Of a stretch of 49,063 bases of DNA, positions 16,115 through 25,578 are shown piece after piece (the stretch's first letter is position 1; every line of letters starts with the position of its first letter). Location of the stretch: positions 1-49,063 of the forward strand of contig JAFUVQ010000031.1 of the NCBI GenBank assembly GCA_017477505.1, given 5' to 3'. Both the position numbers and the translations under genes were made by a program. Source of the DNA: Eubacterium sp. Lineage in GTDB: Bacteria; Bacillota; Clostridia; Lachnospirales; Lachnospiraceae. The notes below the pieces were generated by a model that saw only the letters and a program-made list of their open reading frames with translations, was not told the origin of the DNA and did not search any database.

Positions 16115-17266
16115 ATGAAAATAGCAGATGGAATTATCTATGTAGGTGTGAATGATCATGAGATTGACCTTTTTGAAGGTCAGTATGACGTGCCGGAGGG
16201 AATGGCTTACAATTCTTATGTGATCCTGGATGACGAGATTGCAGTTATGGATTCCGTAGATAAGAATTTCGGCGATGAATGGATTAAAAATATCAGGGAG
16301 GCTCTCGGTGAAAAAACTCCGGATTACCTTATCGTTCAGCATATGGAGCCGGACCATTCGGCTAATATCGCTAAGTTCGTTGAGGAGTTTCCGGGTGCGA
16401 AAATTGTCGGAAATGCCATGACATTTACAATGATGAAGAAGTATTTCGGTACGGATTATCCCGATAAAAAAGTGATAGTTAAGGATGGAGATACTTTAAA
16501 ACTCGGAAACCATGAACTTAAGTTTGTATTTGCACCGATGGTTCACTGGCCTGAAGTAATGATGACCTATGACATGACCGCAAAAGTATTCTTTTCGGCG
16601 GATGCGTTTGGAAAGTTCGGTGCTCTCGATATAGAGGCTGAATGGGCGTGCGAAGCGAGAAGGTATTATTTTGGTATCGTCGGTAAGTTCGGAATGCAGG
16701 TTCAGAATCTTCTGAAGAAGGCAGCGACTCTGGATATCGAAGTAATCTGTCCGCTTCACGGACCTGTACTTGATAAAGACCTTGGATACTATCTTGACCT
16801 CTATAACACCTGGTCATCCTACGGTGTTGAAACTGAAGGAGTATTCATTGCATATACATCTGTTTACGGAAATACCAAGAAAGCAGCAGAGCTTCTGAAG
16901 GAGAAGCTGGAAGCCAAGGGATGCCCGAAGGTCGCTATAGCAGACCTCGCAAGAGAGGATATGGCAGAATCGGTAGAGGATGCCTTCAGATACGGAAAGA
17001 TAGTACTTGCAACGACTACCTATAATGCAGACATTTTCCCGTTTATGAGAGAATTTATAAATGAACTTCTGGAGCGCGGCTACCAGAACCGTACTATAGG
17101 AATTATTGAAAATGGAACCTGGGCACCGATGGCTGCCAAGGTTATCAAAGCCAAATTTGAAAACAGTAAGAACATTACATTTGCGGAAACAACCGTAACA
17201 GTGAATGCGGCTGTGGATGCAGCGGCAGAAGAAAAGATAGAGGCACTTGCGGCTGAACTGGCATAG
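16115..17266 (+). CDS. Flavodiiron protein (A-type flavoprotein, O2/NO reductase)
   Basis: This 383-residue protein has the two-domain core of flavodiiron proteins. The N-terminal metallo-beta-lactamase-like domain carries the diiron ligands in HMEPDHSAN (H-x-E-x-D-H), a later MVHWPEVMMTYD histidine, an FSADAFG aspartate and CPLHGPV. The C-terminal flavodoxin domain starts near residue 250 with the FMN-binding loop AYTSVYGNTKKAA. Family members reduce O2 to water, or NO to N2O, and protect anaerobes. No rubredoxin domain is fused, so a separate electron donor is needed. The closest symbol is fprA, but I leave the field empty as substrate preference is not visible. GAGGAGGAC precedes the ATG. 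Confidence 0.93.
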   Translation: MKIADGIIYVGVNDHEIDLFEGQYDVPEGMAYNSYVILDDEIAVMDSVDKNFGDEWIKNIREALGEKTPDYLIVQHMEPDHSANIAKFVEEFPGAKIVGNAMTFTMMKKYFGTDYPDKKVIVKDGDTLKLGNHELKFVFAPMVHWPEVMMTYDMTAKVFFSADAFGKFGALDIEAEWACEARRYYFGIVGKFGMQVQNLLKKAATLDIEVICPLHGPVLDKDLGYYLDLYNTWSSYGVETEGVFIAYTSVYGNTKKAAELLKEKLEAKGCPKVAIADLAREDMAESVEDAFRYGKIVLATTTYNADIFPFMREFINELLERGYQNRTIGIIENGTWAPMAAKVIKAKFENSKNITFAETTVTVNAAVDAAAEEKIEALAAELA

Positions 17267-17293
17267 TTGTGAGATAAAAATCAGAGGGTATAA

Positions 17294-18067
17294 ATGCAGG
17301 AAGGTGAAAACAGAATTGAAAAAGGTCTGACAGGCAGCGCCCTCAAATGGATTGCGGTTGCAAGCATGGTGATAGATCATTCTGCAGTAGCATTGATACA
17401 AAAAGGTTTTCTGTATCCCGGGAGTGGCCTCGATGCGCCCTCTCCTCTGTACAACACAATCACTTTGGTTGTGGCTGTGATGAGGATGGCGGGCAGGCTT
17501 GCAATGCCTATATTCTACTTCCTGATGGTGGAAGGCTTCATACATACGAGGAGCAGATGGAAGTACTTAAGGAATATTCTTATATTTGCTGTCATTTCCG
17601 AGGTGCCTTTTGATATGGCGCTTTTCCGCAGTACATTTTATGCGACCCATCAGAATATCTTCTTCAATATGGCCCTGAGCCTTCTCGGACTTATAGTCTG
17701 GGACCTCTTCACTGAAGGGAATACTGAAAAGGCATCCCTTGACAGGAAGTTCATGGCGGCCGCCTTCTACACCATAATCTGCATGTTTGCCACAGTGCTG
17801 TGTACGGATTACCTGGCGTATGGTCCTATGCTGGCACTCATTTTCTATCTTAACAGGAAAAATGAGGTGTGGCGGGGAGTGCTTTCGGCATGGCTGTTTA
17901 CACTTATGACCATAATGGGTTTCAAAGAAATTGCGGCATGTATTGACGTATTTATTCTGCATTTTTATAATGGAAAAAGAGGGAAGCAGAACAAGTATTT
18001 CTTTTATGTTTTCTATCCTGCACATTTTATTTTACTGGTGCTGATACGTTATCTGATTTTTAAATAA
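17294..18067 (+). CDS. TraX-family integral membrane protein
   Basis: This 257-residue polytopic membrane protein matches the TraX family, named for the F-plasmid pilin acetyltransferase but widespread on Firmicute chromosomes with unknown substrates. The typical opening is present (ALKWIAVASMVIDHSAVALI), followed by the YNTITLVVAVMRMAGRLAMP helix, FYFLMVEGFIHT, and the SEVPFDMALF and HQNIFFNMALSLLG motifs. About seven to eight hydrophobic segments are visible. It begins 27 bases after the flavodiiron stop and may be cotranscribed. Nothing nearby suggests a link to conjugation, so an acyltransfer role in cell-envelope modification is the better guess. Confidence 0.85.
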   Translation: MQEGENRIEKGLTGSALKWIAVASMVIDHSAVALIQKGFLYPGSGLDAPSPLYNTITLVVAVMRMAGRLAMPIFYFLMVEGFIHTRSRWKYLRNILIFAVISEVPFDMALFRSTFYATHQNIFFNMALSLLGLIVWDLFTEGNTEKASLDRKFMAAAFYTIICMFATVLCTDYLAYGPMLALIFYLNRKNEVWRGVLSAWLFTLMTIMGFKEIAACIDVFILHFYNGKRGKQNKYFFYVFYPAHFILLVLIRYLIFK

Positions 18068-18130
18068 TCCAATCCGGTTTTTTGGGGAATTGCCGGATAG
18101 TAGATGGATGTTTTGAGAAGGGGGGATCAT

Positions 18131-19621
18131 ATGTTAAAGGAATGGGTTAAGGAAGAACGTCCGACTGATGAAGTCATAGCTGAAAGACTTGAGAAAGCAA
18201 GAGCTGAGCTGGCAGTAAGACAGCTTGAGATTAAGGAAAAAGGCCTTCCGGTTCTGGTCATCATGGATGGCTGGGGCGCGGCCGGCAAGGGCAGCGTGCT
18301 CGGAAAGGTGATAAAAAACCTGGATCCGAGATTCTTCAAGTGTGAGACGCTGACGGAGCCAACCGACGAAGAAAAGAGGAAGCCTTTCCTCTACAGATAT
18401 TTCGTAAAGATTCCGAAAGCGGGTGCTATAGCATTCTTCGACGGAAGCTGGATGGGAGAGGTTACGAATATGTACCTCCACGGTGAGATTGACGAGAAGA
18501 AATACAAATCCCACCTGACCAGCATCAAGAGATTTGAAAGACAGTTAAATGATAATGGTTATCTGATGGTTAAGTTCTTCTTCCATATCGGGGAGAAGAC
18601 TCAGAAGAAGAGACTTAAGGACCTTGAAAGCGACACCTACACCAAATGGCGTGTTTCGGATAAGGACAGATGGCAGAATAAACATTATGACAAATGTTTC
18701 GATGTTTTTGATGAATATATCGAGGCTACCAACCAGTTCGTTGCGCCCTGGTATTTCATAGATTCTTCCAGTAAGAAATGGGCCGAGCTGCAGATGACGG
18801 AAATCCTCATCGCGAGCATAGATACGGCTATCGCCAATGCTGCAAATCAGCAGAAGGCTCCGATGCTCCAAAATACATTTCCAATGAAACCGCTTCCAAA
18901 GCTTGCGGAAGTTGATCTTAAGAAAAGCATTTCCGAAGAGGAGTACAAGAAGGAGCTTGACCGGCTGCAGAAGAGACTCAGCGAGCTTCATAACGAGCTT
19001 TACCACAAGAAAGTTCCGGTTATCATAGCATACGAGGGTTGGGATGCGGCAGGAAAGGGCGGCAATATCAAGCGGGTTGCAGCGGCTCTTGATCCGAGAG
19101 GTTACGAGGTTCATCCTATAGCCAGCCCCGAGCCGGCTGAAAAAGCAAGACATTATCTCTGGAGATTCTGGAACCGTCTTCCGAAGGACGGCCACATAGC
19201 AATCTTCGACAGAACCTGGTACGGCAGAGTTATGGTTGAACGTATAGAAGGCTTCTGCACCGAGAATGACTGGCAGCGCGCATATAATGAGATAAATGAA
19301 TTTGAGAAGGAATTGGACGACTGGAATGCAGTCATCATCAAGTTCTGGGTTCATATCGATAAGGATACGCAGCTTGCCCGTTTCACAGACCGTCAGAATA
19401 CTCCTGAAAAGCAGTGGAAGATAACTGATGAGGATTGGCGTAACAGAGAAAAATGGGATGCTTATGAGGCTGCCATCGACGAGATGATCTCAAAGACCAG
19501 CACCAAGTTTGCACCGTGGCATATACTTGAATCGAATGATAAGAAATATGCCCGTATTAAGGCTTTGAAGATCATTATCAAGGCTATCGAGGAAAAACTT
19601 GTGGGGATAGAGAAGGAATGA
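18131..19621 (+). CDS. pap: Polyphosphate:AMP phosphotransferase, tandem PPK2 domains
   Basis: The product has two fused PPK2 domains, the arrangement of polyphosphate:AMP phosphotransferase, which makes ADP from AMP and polyphosphate. Walker A motifs are GWGAAGKGS (residues 47-55) and GWDAAGKGG (303-311). The second domain keeps the lid/DRTWYGR motif. The first has FFDGSWMGE instead of a D-R-x-W-Y form and is probably the degenerate, structural half, as in known Pap enzymes. I choose ATG 18131 because GGGGG lies just upstream; an in-frame ATG at 18104 would add nine residues without a ribosome site. Length is 496 residues. The protein is cytoplasmic. Confidence 0.88.
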   Translation: MLKEWVKEERPTDEVIAERLEKARAELAVRQLEIKEKGLPVLVIMDGWGAAGKGSVLGKVIKNLDPRFFKCETLTEPTDEEKRKPFLYRYFVKIPKAGAIAFFDGSWMGEVTNMYLHGEIDEKKYKSHLTSIKRFERQLNDNGYLMVKFFFHIGEKTQKKRLKDLESDTYTKWRVSDKDRWQNKHYDKCFDVFDEYIEATNQFVAPWYFIDSSSKKWAELQMTEILIASIDTAIANAANQQKAPMLQNTFPMKPLPKLAEVDLKKSISEEEYKKELDRLQKRLSELHNELYHKKVPVIIAYEGWDAAGKGGNIKRVAAALDPRGYEVHPIASPEPAEKARHYLWRFWNRLPKDGHIAIFDRTWYGRVMVERIEGFCTENDWQRAYNEINEFEKELDDWNAVIIKFWVHIDKDTQLARFTDRQNTPEKQWKITDEDWRNREKWDAYEAAIDEMISKTSTKFAPWHILESNDKKYARIKALKIIIKAIEEKLVGIEKE

Positions 19622-19748
19622 AAGAAAACCTTGTGATTTCACGAGGATTCTTAAAATTTGATATTGAAATGAATGTTGATTGGTAGTATCATTAATTCTG
19701 TGTTTCCAGTTAAACAGTTTTATTGATTAATACTCACAGGATATCGGA

Positions 19749-20045
19749 ATGAGAAGAGCGCCAAAGAGACAATCGAAGATAGGACTTCTCCTTATAGTCA
19801 TAGCAATGCTTGTGACTGTGATCGCGAATGGGATAAGAGTGGCAAACCTCAAGGCAAAGAGTGAACGTCTTGCTGTAACAGAGAGACAGTTAGAGACAGA
19901 GATAGAGGATGCCCATAAGAAAGCAGATGACCTTGCGGAGAAGGAAAAGTATATGCAGACCAAGAAATATATCGAGGACGAAGCCAAAGATAAGCTTGGA
20001 CTTGTATATCCTGATGAGATAGTTATAGAACCAAGAGAGAAGTAA
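19749..20045 (+). CDS. divIC: DivIC/FtsB-like septum formation initiator
   Basis: This small bitopic protein of 98 residues has a basic cytoplasmic N-terminus (MRRAPKRQSK), one membrane helix (about residues 11-30, IGLLLIVIAMLVTVIANGI), a coiled coil (about 35-70) and the C-terminal DKLGLVYPDEIVI motif diagnostic of DivIC/FtsB. It joins FtsL and DivIB at the division septum. Immediately ahead of tilS, hpt and ftsH it matches the conserved Firmicute order, which supports the call. A hairpin terminator follows it. Confidence 0.88.
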   Translation: MRRAPKRQSKIGLLLIVIAMLVTVIANGIRVANLKAKSERLAVTERQLETEIEDAHKKADDLAEKEKYMQTKKYIEDEAKDKLGLVYPDEIVIEPREK

Positions 20046-20052
20046 GTTTATG

Positions 20053-20085
20053 AAGGTGGTTAGTGAGGAACTAACCACCTTTATT
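20053..20085 (+). terminator. Intrinsic terminator between divIC and tilS
   Basis: AAGGTGGTTAGT (20053-20064) pairs perfectly with ACTAACCACCTT (20070-20081) around a 5-base loop, followed by TATTG. The stem is strong but the T-run is weak, so it may attenuate rather than fully stop transcription into tilS. Confidence 0.75.
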
Positions 20086-20108
20086 GTATAAGGGGGATGT
20101 ATAGATCC

Positions 20109-21479
20109 ATGATTTCAGGCATAAAACAATTCATAAAAGAATATCATATGCTGGATGGTGTGACTGACATTGTAACAGGCGTATCCGGTGGGGCAGATTC
20201 AACCGCACTCCTGCTTGCTCTGAACGAACTCCGGGCGGAATATGGCTTTAGCATCCATGTGGTACATATCAATCATATGATCCGGGGCTTGGAGGCGGAC
20301 AGGGATGAGGCATTCGTAAAGCAGCTTGCCGAAGGATTGGGTATTCCGTTTCATGTTTTCAGGAAAGATATTCCCGGGATGGCTGAAGAATTATCACTCA
20401 CGGAAGAAGAAGCCGGGAGGATATTCCGGTATGAATGCTTTGAGGGTATGGTTGACACCATTTTGAATGAAAAAGGTCAATCTAAGGTCCGCATTGCTGT
20501 CGCACACAACCGTGATGATCTTGCGGAGACGGTTCTCTTCAATGAGGCAAGAGGCAGCAGTCTCAGGGGACTGGGTGGTATGAAGCCGGTCCGTGGCAAT
20601 ATCATAAGACCGCTCCTTTTTACCTGGAGGGCGGATATAGAGAAATATCTTACTGAACTGGGACAGGACTGGGTTACCGACTCTACCAATCTTGAAACTG
20701 AATACAGCAGAAACCGCATCAGACAGATTATCCTTCCTGAGATGGAAAAACTGAATCCCGGAGTGAAAGAGCATCTCACCGCCATAGCCAGGGATTCCTG
20801 GGAACTTTATGATGGGGTTGATAAGGAAAATGAAATGCTTATTGGAAGACTCACTGAATCTTCCGATAAGTCAAGGACGGATATTCCGGTAGGGATGTTA
20901 AAGAAACTAAATACATTTGCAAGAAAAGAATTCATACTTGAAATCCTTGGAAGAGCGGCGGGCAGAAGAAAGGATATTACAAGGCGGCACATAGATTCCG
21001 TTGAGGCCCTTGTGGATGCCGAAAGCGGGAAAAGTGTGAACCTCCCTTATGGGCTCCTGGCAGAAAAGGGCTATGGGGTGGTCATTATCCGTAAAGTTAC
21101 GGCCGGGGAAAGTCACAGGACTGATGCAAAATCCGGCATAGGAAAGATGGATATAAAGGTTGTTCCGAAGACTCCGGAACTTCAAATATCAAAAGAAATC
21201 TATACTAAAATGGTGGATTATGATAAGATAGAGGGCGATTTGGTACTCCGGCTGCCTGAAGACGGAGACTATATCGTTATCAGCCGGACCGGCGGAAGGA
21301 AGAGTTTGAAACGACTTTTCACCGATCTTAAGATTGAAAGAGACAAGAGGCAGTTTATACCGGTTGTGGCGGCAGAAGGAAGCCATGAAATAATCTGGGT
21401 TGTGGGGCATCGCCTGAGCGAATCATTTAAAATTGATGAAGATACTACCAGGGTATGCTGCATAAGTTATGAGAGGTAA
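20109..21479 (+). CDS. tilS: tRNA(Ile)-lysidine synthetase TilS
   Basis: TilS converts C34 of the CAU tRNA(Ile) to lysidine, an essential decoding step. The ATP-binding PP-loop is VSGGADST, near the N-terminus. Further family motifs are HINHMIRG, RYECFE, AHNRDDLAETVL, RPLLFTWRADIEKYL and TDSTNLETEYSRNRIR. The C-terminal substrate-binding domain includes SLKRLFTDLKI near the end. I prefer ATG 20109, which yields the usual MI-x-GIKQFIKEYHML start. The in-frame ATG at 20097 directly touches the GGGGG ribosome site and cannot use it. Length from 20109 is 456 residues. Confidence 0.95.
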   Translation: MISGIKQFIKEYHMLDGVTDIVTGVSGGADSTALLLALNELRAEYGFSIHVVHINHMIRGLEADRDEAFVKQLAEGLGIPFHVFRKDIPGMAEELSLTEEEAGRIFRYECFEGMVDTILNEKGQSKVRIAVAHNRDDLAETVLFNEARGSSLRGLGGMKPVRGNIIRPLLFTWRADIEKYLTELGQDWVTDSTNLETEYSRNRIRQIILPEMEKLNPGVKEHLTAIARDSWELYDGVDKENEMLIGRLTESSDKSRTDIPVGMLKKLNTFARKEFILEILGRAAGRRKDITRRHIDSVEALVDAESGKSVNLPYGLLAEKGYGVVIIRKVTAGESHRTDAKSGIGKMDIKVVPKTPELQISKEIYTKMVDYDKIEGDLVLRLPEDGDYIVISRTGGRKSLKRLFTDLKIERDKRQFIPVVAAEGSHEIIWVVGHRLSESFKIDEDTTRVCCISYER

Positions 21480-21529
21480 TCTGTCAGTTCGGGATATAAT
21501 TCAGGATATTAATAGAAAGGGGCTTTGAT

Positions 21530-22054
21530 ATGGTAGAAAGTGTAAGTGTTCTCATAAGCAGAGAAGATGTTGAGAAGAGAATCGCCGAGATGGCGGCTGA
21601 GCTCAGCAGCAGATATGATTCGGTTCATTTTGTATGTATACTTAAGGGAAGTGTGTTTTTCCTCGCTGAACTGGCAAAGGATATGACGGTTCCCGTAACG
21701 ATGGATTTCATTTCCGTTTCAAGTTATGGCAATGGAACAGAGTCCTCGGGAATTGTTAAATTCAACAAGGATCTGGATGATTCTATCGAGGGTAAAAATG
21801 TAGTTGTGGTTGAGGATATTCTTGATTCAGGTCGTACTCTCAGCTATGTGAAGTCTGTGCTTGAGGGAAGAAATCCGGCAAGCCTTTCAGTTATCACACT
21901 TCTGGACAAACCGGAAAGAAGAGTAGTGCCGGTCGAGCTCGATATGACCGGATTTGTGATTCCGGATGAATTCGTGGTGGGTTATGGACTTGATTATGCC
22001 CAGAAATACAGGAACCTTCCATATATTGGAGTGCTGTCCCTGAAAGAGGAGTAA
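21530..22054 (+). CDS. hpt: Hypoxanthine phosphoribosyltransferase
   Basis: This 174-residue enzyme salvages hypoxanthine and guanine to IMP and GMP using PRPP. The PRPP-binding loop is VVVVEDILDSGRTL. The upstream CILKGSVFFLAEL strand and the FISVSSYGNGT flexible loop are typical, and the C-terminal DKPERR and FVVGYGLDYAQKYRNLPYIG complete the family pattern. It lies between tilS and ftsH with an AAAGGGGC ribosome site and only four bases before the ftsH start, the conserved operon arrangement. Confidence 0.96.
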   Translation: MVESVSVLISREDVEKRIAEMAAELSSRYDSVHFVCILKGSVFFLAELAKDMTVPVTMDFISVSSYGNGTESSGIVKFNKDLDDSIEGKNVVVVEDILDSGRTLSYVKSVLEGRNPASLSVITLLDKPERRVVPVELDMTGFVIPDEFVVGYGLDYAQKYRNLPYIGVLSLKEE

Positions 22055-22058
22055 TTAA

Positions 22059-23906
22059 ATGAAGACAAAAAAGAGTATGGGCGGAGGACTGATAATCTAT
22101 GGTGTTCTCCTCCTGATCGGTGTTGCTATATATCTTTATGTCAGCAGCATCTACAGAAATGAAGACACAACATTTACAAATGAAATGCTGAAGCGCAACC
22201 TGCAGGAAGATCAGGTTTATTCTGTAAGCATAAGACAGAACAGTGAGATTCCTACGGGAACGGTTGAAGTGATTTTTATTGACGGGAGTTCGAAGATTTT
22301 CTATACGCCGGACGTAAGCGTAACTGAAAAGCTGGTCGAAGCAAGCGGCAAGGACGTTCATTTCCAGATGCTCGATGTCAAGAGACCGTCCCTTATCGAG
22401 AAAATGGCTCCATACCTTATCATCGGTATAGCCATAGCAGTCCTGGCGGGAGTATTGATGTCGACCCTGGCCGGAGCCGGTGGTGGGGGAAACAGCAAAA
22501 TCCTCAACTTCGGCAAGAGCAGAGCCAAAAGAGTTGAAGAAACCAATGTTAAATTCGGTGACGTTGCCGGACTCGTTGAAGAAAAGGAAGAACTGGTTGA
22601 AATCGTCGATTTTCTTTCGGACCCGGCAAAATATATCAACCTCGGTGCCAGAATTCCTAAGGGCATCCTGCTTGTGGGACCTCCGGGAACAGGTAAGACA
22701 CTTCTCGCCAAGGCAGTGGCGGGCGAAGCCGGCGTTCCATTTTTCTCCATATCCGGCTCGGATTTCGTGGAAATGTTTGTCGGTGTAGGTGCATCCAGAG
22801 TAAGAGATCTTTTTGAGGATGCAAAGAAAAATGCGCCGTGTATCGTTTTTATAGATGAGATTGACGCCGTGGGAAGACGCAGAGGCTCAGGACTCGGCGG
22901 CGGACACGATGAGAGAGAACAGACACTTAACCAGCTGCTTGTAGAGATGGATGGGTTCGGGGAGAACTCCGGAATCATAGTCCTGGCAGCTACCAATAGA
23001 GTTGATATACTTGACCCTGCAATCCTGCGTCCGGGAAGATTTGACCGAAAGATATCGGTTAACAGACCTGACGTAAAGGGCAGGGAGGAGATACTGAGGG
23101 TTCATGTAAAGAATAAACCGCTCAGTGATGATGTTGACCTTCATCAGATAGCAAGGACAACTGCAGGTTTCTCAGGTGCCGATATAGAGAACCTTGTGAA
23201 TGAAGCAGCGATTTCCGCGGCAAAGGCCAATCGCCCGTACATAAATAAGGCAGATATAGAGAAATCATTTGTCAAAGTGGGAATTGGAACAGAGAAGAGA
23301 TCCAGAGTGGTTCCCGAGAAAGAACGCAGGATCACGGCCTATCACGAGGCAGGCCATGCGATACTTTTCCATGAGCTTTCCGAGGTTGAATCAGTGCATT
23401 CAGTATCCATCATTCCGAACGGAGTAGGAGCTGCCGGATATACGATGCCGCTTCCCGAAAATGACAATATTTTCAATACAAAGAAGAAGATGCTTCAGCA
23501 TATAATGGTTGATTTCGGTGGACGTATCGCCGAGGAACTTATATTTGAGGATGTTACTACAGGTGCATCTCAGGATATAAAGCAGGCTACAGCTACAGCT
23601 CGTGATATGGTCATCAAGTACGGTTTCTCAGAGAAAGTCGGACCTATCAATTACGAAACAAATGACGACGAGGAAGTATTCCTCGGACGTGATCTTGGAC
23701 ATGCCAGAGCCTTTGGTGAAAATGTAGCATCAACCATAGATGAAGAAGTTAAAGCTATAATAGAGTATTGCTACGGCGAAGCAAAGAAGATTATCGAAGC
23801 AAATATGGACGTACTCCATCGCTGTGCAGACCTTCTGCTTGAAAAAGAAAAGATCGATGGCAGTGAGTTCGATGAACTGTTCGGAACAGGCAAAGAAGCT
23901 CAGTAA
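22059..23906 (+). CDS. ftsH: ATP-dependent membrane zinc metalloprotease FtsH
   Basis: FtsH degrades membrane and regulatory proteins from the cytoplasmic face of the membrane. The 615-residue product has two N-terminal membrane helices (about residues 10-28 and 110-130) around a small external domain. The AAA module has Walker A (GPPGTGKT, about 207-214), Walker B ([16 protein letters not shown]) and the second region of homology ([19 protein letters not shown]). The zinc site HEAGH is at residues 429-433, with the third ligand aspartate in the VTTGASQDI region. Starting four bases after hpt, it is in the same operon. Its terminator is probably the hairpin at 24152. Confidence 0.97.
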   Translation: MKTKKSMGGGLIIYGVLLLIGVAIYLYVSSIYRNEDTTFTNEMLKRNLQEDQVYSVSIRQNSEIPTGTVEVIFIDGSSKIFYTPDVSVTEKLVEASGKDVHFQMLDVKRPSLIEKMAPYLIIGIAIAVLAGVLMSTLAGAGGGGNSKILNFGKSRAKRVEETNVKFGDVAGLVEEKEELVEIVDFLSDPAKYINLGARIPKGILLVGPPGTGKTLLAKAVAGEAGVPFFSISGSDFVEMFVGVGASRVRDLFEDAKKNAPCIVFIDEIDAVGRRRGSGLGGGHDEREQTLNQLLVEMDGFGENSGIIVLAATNRVDILDPAILRPGRFDRKISVNRPDVKGREEILRVHVKNKPLSDDVDLHQIARTTAGFSGADIENLVNEAAISAAKANRPYINKADIEKSFVKVGIGTEKRSRVVPEKERRITAYHEAGHAILFHELSEVESVHSVSIIPNGVGAAGYTMPLPENDNIFNTKKKMLQHIMVDFGGRIAEELIFEDVTTGASQDIKQATATARDMVIKYGFSEKVGPINYETNDDEEVFLGRDLGHARAFGENVASTIDEEVKAIIEYCYGEAKKIIEANMDVLHRCADLLLEKEKIDGSEFDELFGTGKEAQ

Positions 23907-24151
23907 TATAAGCTAAGCAGCCGTTTGCAACCCTATAACATATTGCACAATCGGGGTACCACCGATAAATCATAATGCACAAAAACGGATTTTTTTAAAA
24001 AACTCGAAAGTCAAAATATACAAAAAAAATTTTTGATTATTGGTATTTTTGTGAACACTTGAGAGGGGAAATGTATATAATAGCATTTGTAACCCCCCAA
24101 TACATTATATAGTTTTTTGCTACACCCCATAAGTAACAAAATACCTTCTCC
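23907..24151. other. Gene-free stretch after ftsH
   Basis: About 245 AT-rich bases without a gene. They contain an inverted pair TATATAAT/ATTATATA (about 24075-24114) with GTTTTTT after it, which may be a weak terminator, or a TATAAT-containing promoter facing right. I cannot decide between these by eye. Confidence 0.4.
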
Positions 24152-24185
24152 AAAAGAGCTCGTCTACCCCGACGGGCTCTTTTAC
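24152..24185 (+). terminator. Intrinsic terminator downstream of ftsH
   Basis: AAAAGAGCTCGTC (24152-24164) pairs with GACGGGCTCTTTT (24171-24183), with one G-T pair and a 6-base loop, followed by TACTTT. It marks the end of the chromosomal tilS-hpt-ftsH block. Confidence 0.85.
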
Positions 24186-24188
24186 TTT

Positions 24189-24390
24189 CTAGAGTTTATG
24201 CGGGTTTGCGGGGTGTTCATGAGTCTGGTGTACTACACCTCTTTTGGTTTACATAATCACTCTTACCACAAATTTACCACATTTATACCAAAAACATACG
24301 ACAGATTCTGGAACAAAAAAACAGCTTTCACAGTATTAAAATTATTTTTATTAATTGCTGAAAAAGCTAGTAAATACAAGGGTTTGCGGG
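24189..24390. repeat. Paired CTAG-N9-GGGTTTGCGGG repeats, possible attachment site
   Basis: CTAG-N9-GGGTTTGCGGG occurs at 24189-24212 and again with identical spacing at 24367-24390. Between them are short direct repeats TTACCACA (24263 and 24274) and a related TTATACCA (24283), the kind of array seen at tyrosine-recombinase arm sites. The block lies between the ftsH terminator and the first element gene. I infer an attachment site, possibly from two nested insertions. No integrase is in the window to support it. Confidence 0.45.
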
Positions 24391-24494
24391 CATATACAGA
24401 ATAACGATAACAGGATTTCGGGACACTCTCTGGACAAGGGAAGTGTCCTATTTTGTTACTTTTTCTCAGATGAAAAATTGGTAAAGGAGAAGAA

Positions 24495-24788
24495 ATGCTA
24501 AAAATCAGGATCAAAGGAACAACTAAAGAAATCAAATGGTTTCTGAAAATGATTCAGAGGGACAAGAGATTCTACGTAAGTGAACCGTCAGGGCCTTTTG
24601 AAATGGAAAGGTCAGAGAAATATAAGAGATCATACGTTGAAATCTTTAGGAATGAGAATGAGTTTAATGAATATAGGAAGAACAGGCTCTCTGAACATGC
24701 TGCAAGATATTATGGCTCAGGAATGTCTTTTGGATTTGTAAAGCTTCCTAAAGATAAGAATAATGACAGCGGAAAGGCAGGGAAGTGA
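24495..24788 (+). CDS. DUF3970-like small element protein
   Basis: This 97-residue basic protein begins MLKIRIKGTTKEIKWFLKMI and has the short alpha-beta pattern of DUF3970 proteins, which commonly sit at the start of element partition operons. Their function is unknown. AAAGGAGAAGAA precedes the ATG. The stop at 24786-24788 is one base before the preferred parA start, implying cotranslation. The C-terminal lysine-rich tail is probably disordered. Confidence 0.65.
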   Translation: MLKIRIKGTTKEIKWFLKMIQRDKRFYVSEPSGPFEMERSEKYKRSYVEIFRNENEFNEYRKNRLSEHAARYYGSGMSFGFVKLPKDKNNDSGKAGK

Positions 24789-24789
24789 T

Positions 24790-25578
24790 ATGTGTGAGGT
24801 TTATTCCATTGCAACGCAGAAGGGAGGCTGTTCCAAGACTACATCCTCAGTAAATCTGGGAATCGGATTAGCAAGACAGGGTTATAGGGTGTTGATGATT
24901 GATTCAGATCCACAGGGGTCGCTCTCATCGTGTCTAGGAGTAAAGGAACCTGATAGCCTCGAGATTACCTTGGCAACGGTTATGGGCAATGAGATGAATG
25001 AGGAACCGTACGATGCATCCACGCTCGGTATTATTCATCATGAGGAAGGAGTAGACTTCATGCCGTGCAATATAGAACTCTCCGGTATGGAACTCTCCCT
25101 CATAAGTACATGGAGCCGTGAGATGATGCTCAGCAGATATATTGAGAAGGTAAGGAAGTATTACGACTATATCATCATTGACTGCATGTCCAGCCTCAGT
25201 CTTATGACCGTTAATGTATTTGCTGCGGCAGATAAGGTGATAATTCCTGTTCAGGCAGCATACCTTCCTGTAAAAGGTCTGGAACAGCTCTTAAAGACCA
25301 TAAAGATGGTCAGGACCCGCCTTAATCCAAGATTGGAGATAGCAGGGATACTCATTACCATGTTTGACAGAAGGACCAGACTTGCAAAGGATACAGTTTC
25401 GATACTTCAGGAGAGGTATGGGGACATGCTCCATATCTATGAATCAGTTATTCCATATTCCGTGAAAGCTGCGGAAGAAAGTGAGAAAGGTGTGAGCATA
25501 TATAAGCATGCACCAAGATGTGCGGTAGCAGAGGCATACAGAAACCTGACGGAGGAGGTGCTCAGATATGAAGGATAA
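24790..25578 (+). CDS. parA: ParA-type partition ATPase
   Basis: This 262-residue Walker-type ATPase drives segregation of the element with ParB. Motifs in order are the deviant Walker A KGGCSKTTS, with Ser where Gly is usual but both Lys residues kept, MIDSDPQGSLSS (A'), YIIIDCMSSLS (Walker B) and the switch strand VIIPVQAAYLP. The C-terminus matches Soj/ParA (IPYSVKAAEESEKGVSIYKH). I choose ATG 24790, with GGAAG just upstream, over the in-frame ATG at 24763 that lies inside the previous gene. The gene overlaps the parB start by 11 bases. Confidence 0.92.
   Translation: MCEVYSIATQKGGCSKTTSSVNLGIGLARQGYRVLMIDSDPQGSLSSCLGVKEPDSLEITLATVMGNEMNEEPYDASTLGIIHHEEGVDFMPCNIELSGMELSLISTWSREMMLSRYIEKVRKYYDYIIIDCMSSLSLMTVNVFAAADKVIIPVQAAYLPVKGLEQLLKTIKMVRTRLNPRLEIAGILITMFDRRTRLAKDTVSILQERYGDMLHIYESVIPYSVKAAEESEKGVSIYKHAPRCAVAEAYRNLTEEVLRYEG

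Noticed and set aside
16814-17545. 243-residue minus-strand frame over the flavodiiron-TraX junction
   Set aside because: It is antisense to two well-supported genes; its Cys/His-rich composition is an artefact of the reverse frame.
18545-19354. 269-residue minus-strand frame inside the polyphosphate phosphotransferase gene
   Set aside because: It is antisense to conserved PPK2 domains and shows no independent evidence of coding.
22358-22996. 212-residue minus-strand frame inside ftsH
   Set aside because: It lies wholly antisense to the conserved FtsH AAA domain and has no ribosome site or family features.
24117-24404. 95-residue plus-strand reading frame across the ftsH terminator
   Set aside because: It runs through the terminator hairpin and the attachment-like repeats, has no ribosome site and no recognisable protein features.
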